The position numbers and the translations under genes were made by a program. The notes below the pieces were generated by a model. It had not been told where the DNA came from. It searched no databases and saw only the letters and a list, made by a program, of their open reading frames with translations. From contig OMWH01000010.1 in the NCBI GenBank assembly GCA_900314755.1, positions 1-64,000 on the forward strand: a stretch of 64,000 bases of DNA, written 5' to 3'. The stretch is from an uncultured Prevotellaceae bacterium (lineage in GTDB: Bacteria > Bacteroidota > Bacteroidia > Bacteroidales > Bacteroidaceae). Positions 44,375 through 53,688 of this stretch are shown here, in pieces; positions within the stretch are counted from its first letter, which is position 1, and every line of letters begins with the position of its first letter.

Positions 44375-45841
44375 ATGAATTACGGACAATTCTTACAGAT
44401 GATGCCAGAGGTGATTCTCGTGCTGACTCTTATTGCGGTATTTCTCTGTGATATGTTCACAAAAGATGCTGAGAAGCGCTCTTTGGTGGTAGTTGCGACA
44501 TTTGGTCCCTTGGTCTACCTCTTGTGTCACATCTTGTTTATCAATCCGATCTATAATGGTGAGGTATCCGCATTTGGAGGGATGTATTTCAACAATGCGT
44601 CCACCACAGCCATCAAGGCAATCCTGACCTTTGGTGCATTGGTGGTGCTGATCATGTCACACCCCTGGGCAAGCCGTGCGGATGTGCGGAAGAATGCCGG
44701 TGAGTATGCCGAGCTCGTCATCTCAACACTGTTGGGTATGTTTATGATGGTGTCGAGTGGTAACTTCCTCATGTTCTTCCTTGGTCTGGAGATGGCAAGT
44801 GTGCCCATGGCATGCCTGGTGGCTTTCGACAAGTATAAGAAGAACTCAGCTGAGGGTGGTGCCAAATATATCATCACCGCTACTTTCTCCAGTGCCGTGA
44901 TGCTTTATGGTATCTCCTTTATCTATGGTTCAACAGGAACACTATACTATGATGACGTGATGCAGCGTATCGCTTTCTTCGCACAGTATAAGAGTCAGGT
45001 GCCCATGCTCATCATGGGACTTGTATTCTTCTTCAGCGGACTGGGCTTTAAACTCTCACTGGTTCCTTTCCATTTCTGGACTGCCGATACCTACGAGGGT
45101 GCTCCAACACCTGTCACTGGTTATCTGAGTGTATGTTCCAAGGGAGCCGCTGCCTTTGCACTGATGACCATCCTTGTGAAGGTCTTTGCTCCATTGACCG
45201 AGTATTGGGAGTATATGCTCTATATCGTTATCGTGTTGAGCATCACTATTGCCAACCTCTTCGCTATCCGTCAGAAGGAACTGAAGCGCTTCATGGCATT
45301 CAGCTCTATCTCACAGGCAGGTTATATCATGCTGGCGGTGATTGGTGCCTCACAGAACGGTATGGCAGCACTGATGTATTACATCCTTGTCTATGTCGTT
45401 GCCAACATGGCAGTCTTCACTGTTATCTCTACTGTAGAGGAGAATAATGGTGGTACGACGATGATGCACAGCTACAACGGACTCTACCAGACCAATCCGA
45501 AACTGGCGTTCCTCATGACCCTCGCTTTGTTCTCACTGGCTGGTATTCCACCGTTTGCAGGTATGTTCTCGAAATTCTTCGTGTTCATGGCAGCCGCACA
45601 GCAGGGTTCGTTCTGGGCATATTTCGTGGTATTCATTGCTTTGATCAACACGGTCGTGTCACTGTACTACTATCTGCTGATTGTGAAGGCGATGTATATC
45701 AAGACCTCCGACAATCCGCTGCCTACCTTCAAGACAGACTGTATGACACGCCTTGCCCTTGCCGTATGCACGGCAGGTATCGTGCTCTTCGGTGTCTGCT
45801 CTTGCATCTACGACTGGTTGTTTGCCAGCTCAGCCATGTGA
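44375..45841 (+). CDS. nuoN: NADH-quinone oxidoreductase subunit N
   Basis: This 488-aa antiporter-like subunit has about 14 helices. Features are FFLGLEMASVPMACLVAFDKYKKNSAEGGAKYII, KLSLVPFHFWTADTYEGAPTPVTGYLSV, AFSSISQAGYIMLAVIGAS and FSLAGIPPFAGMFSKF. It is the last gene of the nuo operon and is followed by a terminator. Confidence 0.95.
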   Translation: MNYGQFLQMMPEVILVLTLIAVFLCDMFTKDAEKRSLVVVATFGPLVYLLCHILFINPIYNGEVSAFGGMYFNNASTTAIKAILTFGALVVLIMSHPWASRADVRKNAGEYAELVISTLLGMFMMVSSGNFLMFFLGLEMASVPMACLVAFDKYKKNSAEGGAKYIITATFSSAVMLYGISFIYGSTGTLYYDDVMQRIAFFAQYKSQVPMLIMGLVFFFSGLGFKLSLVPFHFWTADTYEGAPTPVTGYLSVCSKGAAAFALMTILVKVFAPLTEYWEYMLYIVIVLSITIANLFAIRQKELKRFMAFSSISQAGYIMLAVIGASQNGMAALMYYILVYVVANMAVFTVISTVEENNGGTTMMHSYNGLYQTNPKLAFLMTLALFSLAGIPPFAGMFSKFFVFMAAAQQGSFWAYFVVFIALINTVVSLYYYLLIVKAMYIKTSDNPLPTFKTDCMTRLALAVCTAGIVLFGVCSCIYDWLFASSAM

Positions 45842-45865
45842 TATTCAATAAATTTCAGATAGAAA

Positions 45866-45893
45866 AGGAGCATCTTCGGATGCTCTTTTTTTG
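45866..45893 (+). terminator. Terminator of the nuo operon
   Basis: GAGCATC at 45868-45874, a TTCG loop and GATGCTC at 45879-45885 are followed by a long T-run. Confidence 0.92.
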
Positions 45894-45976
45894 TCCTTTT
45901 CTTGATTTAGGTCATCGAAAAGCCCCTTTTTTACTCTTTTGTGTGCGATAACAGAACAACAAATCATAAAAGTCCT

Positions 45977-45984
45977 TAACTTTG
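45977..45984 (+). promoter_or_regulatory. Putative -7 box (TAACTTTG) of the beta-barrel gene at 46051
   Basis: TAACTTTGCACCG lies 66 bp before the ATG. Confidence 0.5.
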
Positions 45985-46050
45985 CACCGCAATTCAAAAA
46001 GAATGCAAAAAACATTAGGATAATTATTAATTAAAGAAAGGTAAAAGATT

Positions 46051-46581
46051 ATGAAAAAGATTTTGATGACTCTCGTTGCCGTTGCTATGGCAACAACCAT
46101 GAACGCTCAGTGGTATGTTGGTGGTACCGTAGGTTACAACTACACTAAGGACAAGAACACAGACGTTAAGTCTAATACGTTCGTGATTACGCCTGAGCTG
46201 GGTTACAATCTGAATGAGAAGTGGGCTGTAGGTATGAAGATCGGTTATGCTTATAATAAGGTTGACGATGCAAAGAGCAATGAGTTTGTTGTAAATCCTT
46301 ACGCTCGTTACACTTTCGTAAAGCTTGACAAGGTAAACTTCTTCGTTGATGGTGGTTTCGAGTACAACTATGTCAAGGTTGAGGATGATAGCGCTAACGG
46401 CTTTGGTATCAGCTTCAAGCCAGGTGTTGCTGTTAATCTGAACGAGAAAGTCAGCTTTGTTGCTCACGTAGGTAACTTCGGATGGTCTTCTGCTAAGGCT
46501 AAGAATGCCAAGTCTGTACAGTCTGTAGACTTAGGTCTGAATCTGACTTCTGTTGATTTCGGTTTGTACTACAACTTCTAA
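46051..46581 (+). CDS. Small outer-membrane beta-barrel protein
   Basis: This 176-aa protein has a signal peptide (cleavage after MNAQ) and then alternating amphipathic strands typical of the OmpW/OmpA-like 8-stranded barrel (WYVGGTVGYNYTKD, FVITPELGYNLNEKWAVGMKIGYAYNKV, and ending SVDFGLYYNF with a terminal Phe). Codons look highly biased and even, as in abundant proteins. It is a single-gene unit with its own promoter and terminator. Its role beyond a structural porin-like protein cannot be stated. Confidence 0.8.
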   Translation: MKKILMTLVAVAMATTMNAQWYVGGTVGYNYTKDKNTDVKSNTFVITPELGYNLNEKWAVGMKIGYAYNKVDDAKSNEFVVNPYARYTFVKLDKVNFFVDGGFEYNYVKVEDDSANGFGISFKPGVAVNLNEKVSFVAHVGNFGWSSAKAKNAKSVQSVDLGLNLTSVDFGLYYNF

Positions 46582-46620
46582 TCAAGGGAAAAGCATTATA
46601 TTTAAATAAATTTCCTATGG

Positions 46621-46650
46621 AGGGGTACATCTTCGGATGTGCCCCTTTTT
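46621..46650 (+). terminator. Rho-independent terminator
   Basis: AGGGGTACATC at 46621-46631, a TTCG loop and GATGTGCCCCT at 46636-46646 with one wobble pair, then a T-run. Confidence 0.92.
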
Positions 46651-46702
46651 TATTATCGACAAAATAAATCGCCTTTGTCTTGCGTTTAAAAGATAAATAC
46701 GA

Positions 46703-47338
46703 ATGATGATGAACAGGTTTTTAGTTATATTCGCCTTCCTTGCTCTCTCTTTGGGTGTGAAGGCACAGCAGGAGACAGGCTCGTGGACACTGACTCCACG
46801 GGCAGGTATCAACACGTCGAACATGTCGGTGGAAGACCTATGGACGGATATGGACCGTGCGGTCAGCGCGAAACGCAAATGGGGTTTCGTGGGTGGCTTG
46901 GATGCTGAGTATCAGGCTTGGCAGCAGGTGGGTATCTCCGTAGGTGCCTTTTACTCCAACGAGGGTTATACCTATGGCAATGTTGACGACCTGGGTAAGA
47001 TCACGCAGACCCTACATTTCATCAATGTCCCCATCCTCGTCAATTTCTATATCGAGCCGAACATCCTTCCTGGTCTGGCATTGAAGGCTGGTGTGCAGTT
47101 GGGTTACCTCGTGAGTGGGAAGTTCAAGGACAACAATGGGACGCTGACCAATACCAGCGACTTCAAGCGTGTCAATATCTCCATCCCTGCCGGTATCTCC
47201 TATACTTACAAGCATTTCGTTGCTGATGTGCGGTATAACATCGGTGTGATGAATATGTGTAATAAGGAGTTAGAGGTAGAGGACTCGTGGAAAACGAACT
47301 CCCTTTGGATTACGATCGGTTATCAGTTTGGGCTGTAA
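46703..47338 (+). CDS. PorT-family outer-membrane beta-barrel protein
   Basis: This 211-aa protein has a signal peptide (cleavage near VKAQ) and a beta-barrel of the outer-membrane PorT-like family. It shows TPRAGINTSNMS, FVGGLDAEYQAWQQVGISVGAFYSNEGYTY, FINVPILVNFYI, LALKAGVQLGYLVSGKF and the end LWITIGYQFGL. It is paralogous to the protein at 47550, which has the same order of segments. Three Met codons in a row leave the exact start open. Function is unknown; members are common in Bacteroidota outer membranes. Confidence 0.75.
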   Translation: MMMNRFLVIFAFLALSLGVKAQQETGSWTLTPRAGINTSNMSVEDLWTDMDRAVSAKRKWGFVGGLDAEYQAWQQVGISVGAFYSNEGYTYGNVDDLGKITQTLHFINVPILVNFYIEPNILPGLALKAGVQLGYLVSGKFKDNNGTLTNTSDFKRVNISIPAGISYTYKHFVADVRYNIGVMNMCNKELEVEDSWKTNSLWITIGYQFGL

Positions 47339-47360
47339 GAACCATTCCTTTAATTGTAAA

Positions 47361-47482
47361 TCAATTTGATTTACTCGGTAATTCAATTTGATTTACTCAG
47401 TAATTCAATTTGATTTACTTTGTAATTCAATTTGATTTACAATGGAAGGAGACTTAGTTTACAATGGAAGGAGACTTAGTTT
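47361..47482. repeat. Six tandem units with a 22-bp period, two unit types
   Basis: Four units beginning TCAATTTGATTTAC start at 47361, 47383, 47405 and 47427. They are followed by two units of ACAATGGAAGGAGACTTAG (47439-47460 and 47461-47482). Both types keep the same 22-bp period. The first unit, with the preceding GTAAA, forms a near-palindrome GTAAATCAATTTGATTTAC. The array lies between two paralogous beta-barrel genes, just before the promoter region of the second. Confidence 0.9.
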
Positions 47483-47549
47483 ACAATGACAGGTTTCTCT
47501 TGTGACAGACGTAGGTGGTATCATATTCTAATCTTTAAAAACGCATAAA

Positions 47550-48257
47550 ATGAAAAAGACAGTATTATTGGCGGCATTCGCATGCTGCGCTATCGTGATG
47601 AACGCACAGAATCCTAAAGGGACGTTTTCTATCAAGCCCATGGCAGGTATCAACGTGGTAGGACTGTCAGGTGGAAGTAACAGCGACATGTTCAAAAGCA
47701 AGGTGGGCTTTACTGCCGGTGTGGAGGCTGAGTATGGCGTGAGCGACTGGTTAGGGGTCTCGTTAGGTGCACTTTACTCACAACAGGGTGCGAAGATAGA
47801 CAAATTTGAGCTACAGCTTGATGCGGTGACTAAAAACACGGGTAAGTTGAAAAGCCATTATCTCAACCTTCCTTTGCTTGCCAATGTGTATATCCCTGGT
47901 GTGCGGGGGCTTGCTGTCAAAGCTGGTGTTCAGCTGGGGTTCTGCCTGAAGAGTGAGGTGGAGGTGACGATGGAGATCCATCCGGGATTTTCTTCGATGG
48001 TGACTGAATACAACAGCCGTCAGAAAATTGGCATGTGGGAGACAGGTGTCTGTAAGTCCGTTGACTTCGGTATACCCGTTGGTCTCTCCTATGAATACAA
48101 GAACATCGTGCTGGATGCCCGTTATTATATTGGACTGACAAAGGTTGGCAAGGAATACTATCAGACAATGAGTGATGGTCATATCAATCCCCCTGCCATT
48201 ACCAGTAGTCGCAACAGCTATTTCAGCTTTACCCTTGGTTATCGCTTCCACTTGTAA
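47550..48257 (+). CDS. PorT-family outer-membrane beta-barrel protein
   Basis: This 235-aa protein has a signal peptide (cleavage after MNAQ) and a beta-barrel. It shows SIKPMAGINVVGLSG, VGFTAGVEAEYGVSDWLGVSLGALYSQQGAKI, HYLNLPLLANVYIPGVRGLAVKAGVQLGFCL, and ends SYFSFTLGYRFHL. It is a paralogue of the protein at 46703. The gene is preceded by an unusual repeat array and followed 15 bp later by an unrecognised gene, so 47550-50437 may be one transcription unit. Confidence 0.75.
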   Translation: MKKTVLLAAFACCAIVMNAQNPKGTFSIKPMAGINVVGLSGGSNSDMFKSKVGFTAGVEAEYGVSDWLGVSLGALYSQQGAKIDKFELQLDAVTKNTGKLKSHYLNLPLLANVYIPGVRGLAVKAGVQLGFCLKSEVEVTMEIHPGFSSMVTEYNSRQKIGMWETGVCKSVDFGIPVGLSYEYKNIVLDARYYIGLTKVGKEYYQTMSDGHINPPAITSSRNSYFSFTLGYRFHL

Positions 48258-48272
48258 TAATCAAATAATATC

Positions 48273-49091
48273 ATGAAAATAGAGAAGGAAAGTTGGAAAC
48301 AAGTTGCTAATGTTGTTAGTTTTATTATTGCCTTTGGTATTGCTTCTTTTGTGGTGAAGATGTGTACGAAGAGTAAGATAGAGGATGCCGTTAGCAACTT
48401 AAATAAAGAATGTCCGATAAAAGTTGATGAATTTGTGACTCTGGAGCATGTCGACTATGTAGTGGGTCGGGAAGTTGCATTTACAACTATTGTCGAACAC
48501 CCTTACAATGTTGATTCTCTTAGAAGTCATCCGGATATTGCCAAATCAAATATTATGGCAAATTATTCTAATCCGAATAACAGTTTGCGGACATTTCTAA
48601 AGATTCTGGTGGAGGTCAACCTACAACTGCGTACTGTCTACAAAGATGCAATTACTGGGAAGAAAGCCGAAGTGGTGTTGACGGTGGATGATTTGAAACG
48701 TTGCCTTGATAAGGATGGAATGAATGTGGAGGAGCAGTTAGTGAACATGGTGAATAGTACAAACCTGCTGATGCCATTGCAGTTAACAGATGGTCTTGTC
48801 TGTATGAAGATGAGAATCGAAGAAAAAACAGTCTTCTATGAATATGAAATAGATAGTGATATCATGTCTTTTGAAGATGCCAAGGAACTTCTTATGTCAG
48901 AAGATCATCGTCAGTCAGTGAAAGACAATTTAAAAAACTCGAAAGATGCCGAGCATTTGAGTTATGTTACGATGGCAACTTCCGGACGAGGTATCGGTTA
49001 TCGGTATTTAAAGAAAAACTCGGATGATTTTTTTGAATATGTGATTCCCAACAAAGAACTGTTGAATATATTGGAGGAGAAGGGGCAATGA
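48273..49091 (+). CDS. Unrecognised membrane-anchored protein
   Basis: This 272-aa protein has a short cytoplasmic start, one membrane helix at about 13-31 (VVSFIIAFGIASFVVKM) and a charged extracytoplasmic body. I do not recognise a family. The body is a mix of helix and strand, with a charged stretch DAKELLMSEDHRQSVKDNLKNSKDAEHLS near the end and no visible enzyme motif. Its base composition looks more AT-rich than its neighbours. It overlaps the next gene by four bases (ATGA), so the two products probably work together at the envelope. Confidence 0.5.
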   Translation: MKIEKESWKQVANVVSFIIAFGIASFVVKMCTKSKIEDAVSNLNKECPIKVDEFVTLEHVDYVVGREVAFTTIVEHPYNVDSLRSHPDIAKSNIMANYSNPNNSLRTFLKILVEVNLQLRTVYKDAITGKKAEVVLTVDDLKRCLDKDGMNVEEQLVNMVNSTNLLMPLQLTDGLVCMKMRIEEKTVFYEYEIDSDIMSFEDAKELLMSEDHRQSVKDNLKNSKDAEHLSYVTMATSGRGIGYRYLKKNSDDFFEYVIPNKELLNILEEKGQ

Positions 49092-50437
49092 AGAAGTTGG
49101 TATGCTTGATTGTTTTCGTTTGCTGCACATCAGTGGCATTAGGACAGGATGCAAAAGAGTTTGTGTTCCCAGAACAAATAGAGAGTTTTTTACTTAACTC
49201 TGACAGTTCTTTCTTAGCTGTCACTATGGCGAAGAGAGACAAAAAGAACAAAATTGACATGAAGTCTGTCCGGTATGGTATCTTCCGTCTGGATCAGCAA
49301 AGATTATCGTTTGTAACCACCCCACTGGATGTTAAGCACGGAGGAGGAATGGCTGTCTTGTCCAACGGTGTGCTGATAGGACTGCCTGTAAGGGAGAGGG
49401 ACATCTTTTCTAAAAAGACCACTGGGATGTATTATACCCATTATGATGTTAATGGCATCGTGTTGTGGGAATTACCATTTGCAAACGCTTTCGTACAGAA
49501 GAGCGAGGTTGATTTTGGGGTTTATGTGAATAACCTGCAAGCACCTCATCAATTGAATGCCATCCGACTTAGTGATGGTAAGTCACTGTGGACCAAGGAA
49601 ATATCTTCGACATTCCTCAATAAGTTACACGCCATTTATGGTGTCAATGACTCCACTGTTCTTATTGCTGCGGACAAGATATATAAGTGGGGACGGAAGA
49701 ATGGTTCCCATGATAGTGTAAAGTATAAATCCTCTACAAATGGTGTTCCTGTGTCTTTTTTTGTTGATGGTCATCATTACTATGCGTCAGACAGTCAGTC
49801 ACTTATTTGTTTAAATGATTCTATGCAGGTGTTGTGGACATCGTCTCATCCGTCTGTTGGTATTAATGACATTGTTGGAGTACCGGATGACTCTACCAGG
49901 ATACAGTTGGTGAACTATGGATATATTTTCAATGATGGAATCCTTTTCCCTATAACATATCTCAATAAACCTTATATTGCGACTTATGACAAACAAAGTG
50001 GGAAACAAATTTCCTTGGATTATATTAATTGGAAAAAGTCTGATGGCAGGATTGTCAGAATAAGAGCAACAGCAGATGACGTGTATATACTTCAAAACAA
50101 AGACACTGCTTTTTCAAAACTTGAATTGGACAAAGGAGGGTATATGGTCACGGTCGACAAGGGGGATGCTTATCTCTTGGATCAGCAAATGACTGTCAAG
50201 AAGAAATTCATGGACGAAATGGTCTATCGTCGTATTTTCGAAATAGGTGACATGATATGCGTTGGACGGTTCTGTCCTGACGGGAATGACTTCTATCTCA
50301 TTGACAGGCAAGGAACAATCGTACGACACCTTCCAGAGGGTATCCGTAATATAGTGAAAGCAGGACAATACGTCTATTATGCTATTGGTAATAAACTCTA
50401 CCTTTTCAACTCCTCTTTAAGGAATTTTGGGGTATAG
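49088..50437 (+). CDS. Secreted beta-propeller-like (PQQ-type) protein, unknown function
   Basis: This 449-aa protein has a signal peptide (cleavage near ALGQ). The body reads like repeated four-stranded blades, with PQQ-like pieces such as LSDGKSLWTKEISS, GIVLWELPF and DSMQVLWTSSHP, and late blades that mention stored state (GDAYLLDQQMTVKKKF, DFYLIDRQGTIVRHLPEG). No catalytic site is seen. It is translationally coupled to the membrane-anchored protein before it. Its last 40 bp overlap the 3' end of uvrA on the other strand. Composition is more AT-rich than that of the surrounding core genes. Confidence 0.55.
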   Translation: MKKLVCLIVFVCCTSVALGQDAKEFVFPEQIESFLLNSDSSFLAVTMAKRDKKNKIDMKSVRYGIFRLDQQRLSFVTTPLDVKHGGGMAVLSNGVLIGLPVRERDIFSKKTTGMYYTHYDVNGIVLWELPFANAFVQKSEVDFGVYVNNLQAPHQLNAIRLSDGKSLWTKEISSTFLNKLHAIYGVNDSTVLIAADKIYKWGRKNGSHDSVKYKSSTNGVPVSFFVDGHHYYASDSQSLICLNDSMQVLWTSSHPSVGINDIVGVPDDSTRIQLVNYGYIFNDGILFPITYLNKPYIATYDKQSGKQISLDYINWKKSDGRIVRIRATADDVYILQNKDTAFSKLELDKGGYMVTVDKGDAYLLDQQMTVKKKFMDEMVYRRIFEIGDMICVGRFCPDGNDFYLIDRQGTIVRHLPEGIRNIVKAGQYVYYAIGNKLYLFNSSLRNFGV

Positions 50438-53226
50438 CCTTTCTTGCTCTTCGCCACCACCTCAGGGGTTCCCGTGGTGAGGACGGTACCACCGTTGCGG
50501 CCGCCCTCCGGTCCCATGTCTATGATATGGTCGGCGAGTTTGATGACATCGAGGTTATGCTCGATGACGATGACGGTATTGCCACGGTCTACTAACTTCT
50601 GCAGCACGTCCATGAGGATGCGGATGTCCTCGAAGTGCAGACCCGTTGTCGGCTCGTCGAGGATATAGAGCGTCTTTCCCGTGTCCTTCTTCGACAGCTC
50701 CGTGGCGAGTTTCACACGCTGGCTCTCCCCACCACTCAGTGTTGTGGAAGGCTGTCCAAGTTTGATATACCCCAGTCCCACGTCCTGTATCGTCTTGATC
50801 TTCCGCAGGATGTCAGGGACGTTCTCGAAGAACTCCACCGCCTGGTTGATGGTCATGTCCAGCACGTCGGCAATCGACTTACCCTTGAAGCGCACCTCTA
50901 AGGTCTCCCGGTTATAGCGTTTACCATGACACTCCTCGCACGGCACCTGTATGTCAGGCAGGAAATTCATCTCGATGGTCTTATAGCCATTACCCCCGCA
51001 GGTCTCACAGCGTCCTCCCTTCACATTGAAGGAGAAGCGTCCCGGCTTATAGCCACGGATCTGTGCCTCGGGGAGGTTGACGAACAAAGAGCGGATATCC
51101 GAGAAGACCCCCGTATAGGTGGCAGGGTTCGAGCGTGGGGTGCGACCGATAGGACTCTGGTCGACATTCACCACCTTATCTATATATTCCAGTCCCTCGA
51201 TGCTGTCATAGGGCATGGGCTGTTGCAGGGAACGGTAGAAATGCTTGGAGAGGATAGGGTAGAGTGTCTCGTTGATAAGCGTCGACTTACCCGAGCCGCT
51301 GACTCCTGTGACGACGATGAGTTTACCCAAAGGGAACTCCACGTCGATATTCTTCAGGTTATTGCCACGGCAGCCCCGCAGCCACAGACTCTTGCCATTC
51401 CCCTTGCGTCGTGATGCCGGTATCTCGATATTGCGTTCACCGCTGAGGTATTGTGCGGTAATCGTATTCGCCTTCATCATCTCGTCGACAGTACCTTGGA
51501 ACACCACCTCACCACCTTTCCGACCAGCCTTCGGACCGATGTCCACGATATAGTCGGCATTGAGCATCATATCACGGTCATGCTCCACCACGATGACGGT
51601 ATTGCCGAGGTCACGCAGTTCCTTGAGGGAACGGATGAGACGGTCGTTGTCCCGCTGGTGCAGTCCGATACTCGGTTCGTCGAGGATATACAGCACGTTC
51701 ACCAGTTGCGAGCCGATCTGTGTGGCAAGACGGATGCGCTGACTCTCACCGCCCGACAGGGATGCCGACTGGCGGTTGAGGGCAAGGTAGTCGAGTCCCA
51801 CCTCCAACAGGAAGTCGAGTCGGGTACGTATCTCCTTCAGTATCTCCGTGGCTATCTGCTGTTGCTGGTGGTCCATGTGCTGTTCCACCTCATCCAGCCA
51901 TTCCCTAAGCTCGTTGAGGTCCATGGAGGCAAGTTCCGAGATGTTCTTATCCCAGATACGGTAGGACAAAGCCTCGCGATGGAGCCGTTGCCCATGGCAT
52001 TCAGGACACTCACACTCAGCAAGAAACTGGTCAGCCCATTTCTGTCCGCTGCTGCTGTCATCATTCTCCATGACGTTACGCAGATATTTCACGATACCGT
52101 CGAACGACACGAAGTAGTCACTCGACGTGTGTACCAGTTCCTTGTCTATGCGTATCGTCTCCAGCGAGCCGTAGAGAATCTCATTCAGCGCCTCCTCAGG
52201 GATATCCTTGACGGCAGTCTTTACCGTACATTCATATTTCTGGAGGATAGCGTCTATCTGCCAGAATATCATCTGGTTCTTGTATTTTCCCAAGGGGACG
52301 ATGGCACCCTCGTGGATAGACAGTTTACGGTTTGGGATGACCTTCTCCAAGTCTATCTCGTTGATATAGCCCAAGCCCTTACAGCGGGGACAGGCACCCT
52401 GCGGGGAGTTGAACGAGAAGGTGTTAGGAGCAGGGTCGCTGTATGAGATACCCGTGGTGGGGCACATCAGTCGCTTGGAGAAATGCTTCACGGCACCAGT
52501 CTCATAATCCATGATCATGAGCAAGCCCTCACCTTGTTTCATCGCCATCTGAATGGATTTCTTGAGACGGTCATCAATACTGTCCTTTACCGCAATGCGG
52601 TCTATGACCACCTCGATATCGTGGTTCTTATAGCGGTCAACCTTCATGCCACGGGTAATCTCCAGTACCTCGCCATCCACCCGGACATGCAGGTAGCCTT
52701 TGCGGCGCATGCTCTCGAAGAGTTCCCGGTAATGACCCTTACGGCTTCTCACCACGGGAGCAAGGATGAGGATTTTCTTGCCCGCATAGTCGTGTGTCAC
52801 CATCTCGATGACCTTCTCCTCGGTATATTTCACCATCGGCTCACCCGTCATGTAGCTGTAAGCCTTACCGGCACGGGCATATAACAGACGCATATAGTCA
52901 TATACCTCTGTCGTGGTACCCACGGTAGAGCGGGGATTCTTGTTGGTTGTCTTCTGCTCGATGCTGATGACTGGTGACAGTCCCGTAATCTTATCCACGT
53001 CGGGACGCTCCATGCCACCAAGGAAATTACGGGCGTATGCCGAGAAAGTCTCTATATAGCGGCGTTGTCCCTCAGCGAAGATCGTGTCGAAGGCAAGTGA
53101 CGACTTACCCGAGCCACTGAGTCCGGTGATGACCGTCAGGGAGTGGCGTGGTATCTCCACGTCCACATTCTTCAGGTTATGAACTCTGGCACCCCATACG
53201 TTGATTTTCTGGTTACTGCTGCCCAT
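50398..53226 (-). CDS. uvrA: Excinuclease ABC subunit A
   Basis: This 942-aa DNA-repair ATPase recognises damaged DNA with UvrB. It has two ABC modules with Walker [13 protein letters not shown] and [12 protein letters not shown], two LSGGESQR signatures and two ILDEP Walker B motifs. The C-terminal zinc module is complete ([10 protein letters not shown] and [10 protein letters not shown]). In the N-terminal zinc module the first pair reads CPTTG instead of CxxC, while the second (CPRCKG) is kept. The gene starts inside the last codons of the CHU_C-domain gene (14-bp overlap), so the two are likely co-transcribed. Confidence 0.97.
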   Translation of the reverse strand: MGSSNQKINVWGARVHNLKNVDVEIPRHSLTVITGLSGSGKSSLAFDTIFAEGQRRYIETFSAYARNFLGGMERPDVDKITGLSPVISIEQKTTNKNPRSTVGTTTEVYDYMRLLYARAGKAYSYMTGEPMVKYTEEKVIEMVTHDYAGKKILILAPVVRSRKGHYRELFESMRRKGYLHVRVDGEVLEITRGMKVDRYKNHDIEVVIDRIAVKDSIDDRLKKSIQMAMKQGEGLLMIMDYETGAVKHFSKRLMCPTTGISYSDPAPNTFSFNSPQGACPRCKGLGYINEIDLEKVIPNRKLSIHEGAIVPLGKYKNQMIFWQIDAILQKYECTVKTAVKDIPEEALNEILYGSLETIRIDKELVHTSSDYFVSFDGIVKYLRNVMENDDSSSGQKWADQFLAECECPECHGQRLHREALSYRIWDKNISELASMDLNELREWLDEVEQHMDHQQQQIATEILKEIRTRLDFLLEVGLDYLALNRQSASLSGGESQRIRLATQIGSQLVNVLYILDEPSIGLHQRDNDRLIRSLKELRDLGNTVIVVEHDRDMMLNADYIVDIGPKAGRKGGEVVFQGTVDEMMKANTITAQYLSGERNIEIPASRRKGNGKSLWLRGCRGNNLKNIDVEFPLGKLIVVTGVSGSGKSTLINETLYPILSKHFYRSLQQPMPYDSIEGLEYIDKVVNVDQSPIGRTPRSNPATYTGVFSDIRSLFVNLPEAQIRGYKPGRFSFNVKGGRCETCGGNGYKTIEMNFLPDIQVPCEECHGKRYNRETLEVRFKGKSIADVLDMTINQAVEFFENVPDILRKIKTIQDVGLGYIKLGQPSTTLSGGESQRVKLATELSKKDTGKTLYILDEPTTGLHFEDIRILMDVLQKLVDRGNTVIVIEHNLDVIKLADHIIDMGPEGGRNGGTVLTTGTPEVVAKSKKGYTPKFLKEELKR

Positions 53227-53659
53227 TGCCTTCCCCCGTTAACTGATTATATCTACGCATGACGTTGACATCCTTCTTGATGTCAAAGACCTGTCCGTCA
53301 CCACCCTTTGCCCTGATGCGTGCAAAGTAGACACCATCCTTCACGTATTTGCCACGGTAAGTGCCGTCCCAATATCCGTTGATGTCATTCCATGTGTAGA
53401 TACACGTACCCCATCGGTTGAAGATCATCCCTTTGAACTCCACGATGTTCTGCACCTTCTTAGGACGATAGAAGTCGTTGATGCCGTCACCATTGGGTGA
53501 TATGGCATTGGGCATCTCCAGAATGCTCTTCTGCAGCGTTGTGCTGTCAGTACCCGTGCTGTCGGTGAACTCGTCATCCTCCTCATCATCTATCACCGCA
53601 TAAGAAGGCAGTGCCATGAGTGCTAAAAGCAACCAAAAAGCATATAAAATCTTTTTCAT
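53213..53659 (-). CDS. Very small secreted protein made of a CHU_C (gliding-motility C-terminal) domain
   Basis: This 148-aa protein has a signal peptide (cleavage near SYAV), an acidic linker (IDDEEDDEFTDSTGTD) and then only a CHU_C/type-B C-terminal domain. That domain has MPNAISPNGDGINDFYRP, FKGMIFNRWGTCIYTW, YWDGTYRGKYVKDGVYFARI. Such domains usually sit at the end of large proteins exported by the type IX system or bound at the surface; here there is no cargo. The start at 53659 opens the signal peptide. It overlaps uvrA by 14 bp, and a promoter-like TAATTTTG (53675-53682) lies upstream. Confidence 0.75.
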   Translation of the reverse strand: MKKILYAFWLLLALMALPSYAVIDDEEDDEFTDSTGTDSTTLQKSILEMPNAISPNGDGINDFYRPKKVQNIVEFKGMIFNRWGTCIYTWNDINGYWDGTYRGKYVKDGVYFARIRAKGGDGQVFDIKKDVNVMRRYNQLTGEGNGQQ

Positions 53660-53674
53660 ATTCGAATATTTGTG

Positions 53675-53682
53675 CAAAATTA
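53675..53682 (-). promoter_or_regulatory. Putative -7 box (TAATTTTG) for the CHU_C-uvrA unit
   Basis: The minus strand reads TAATTTTGC 15 bp upstream of the start codon. Confidence 0.4.
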
Positions 53683-53688
53683 CGAAAA

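Noticed and set aside
47361-47482. Possible CRISPR array
   Set aside because: Units follow one another directly at 22 bp with no unique spacers, and no cas gene is near.
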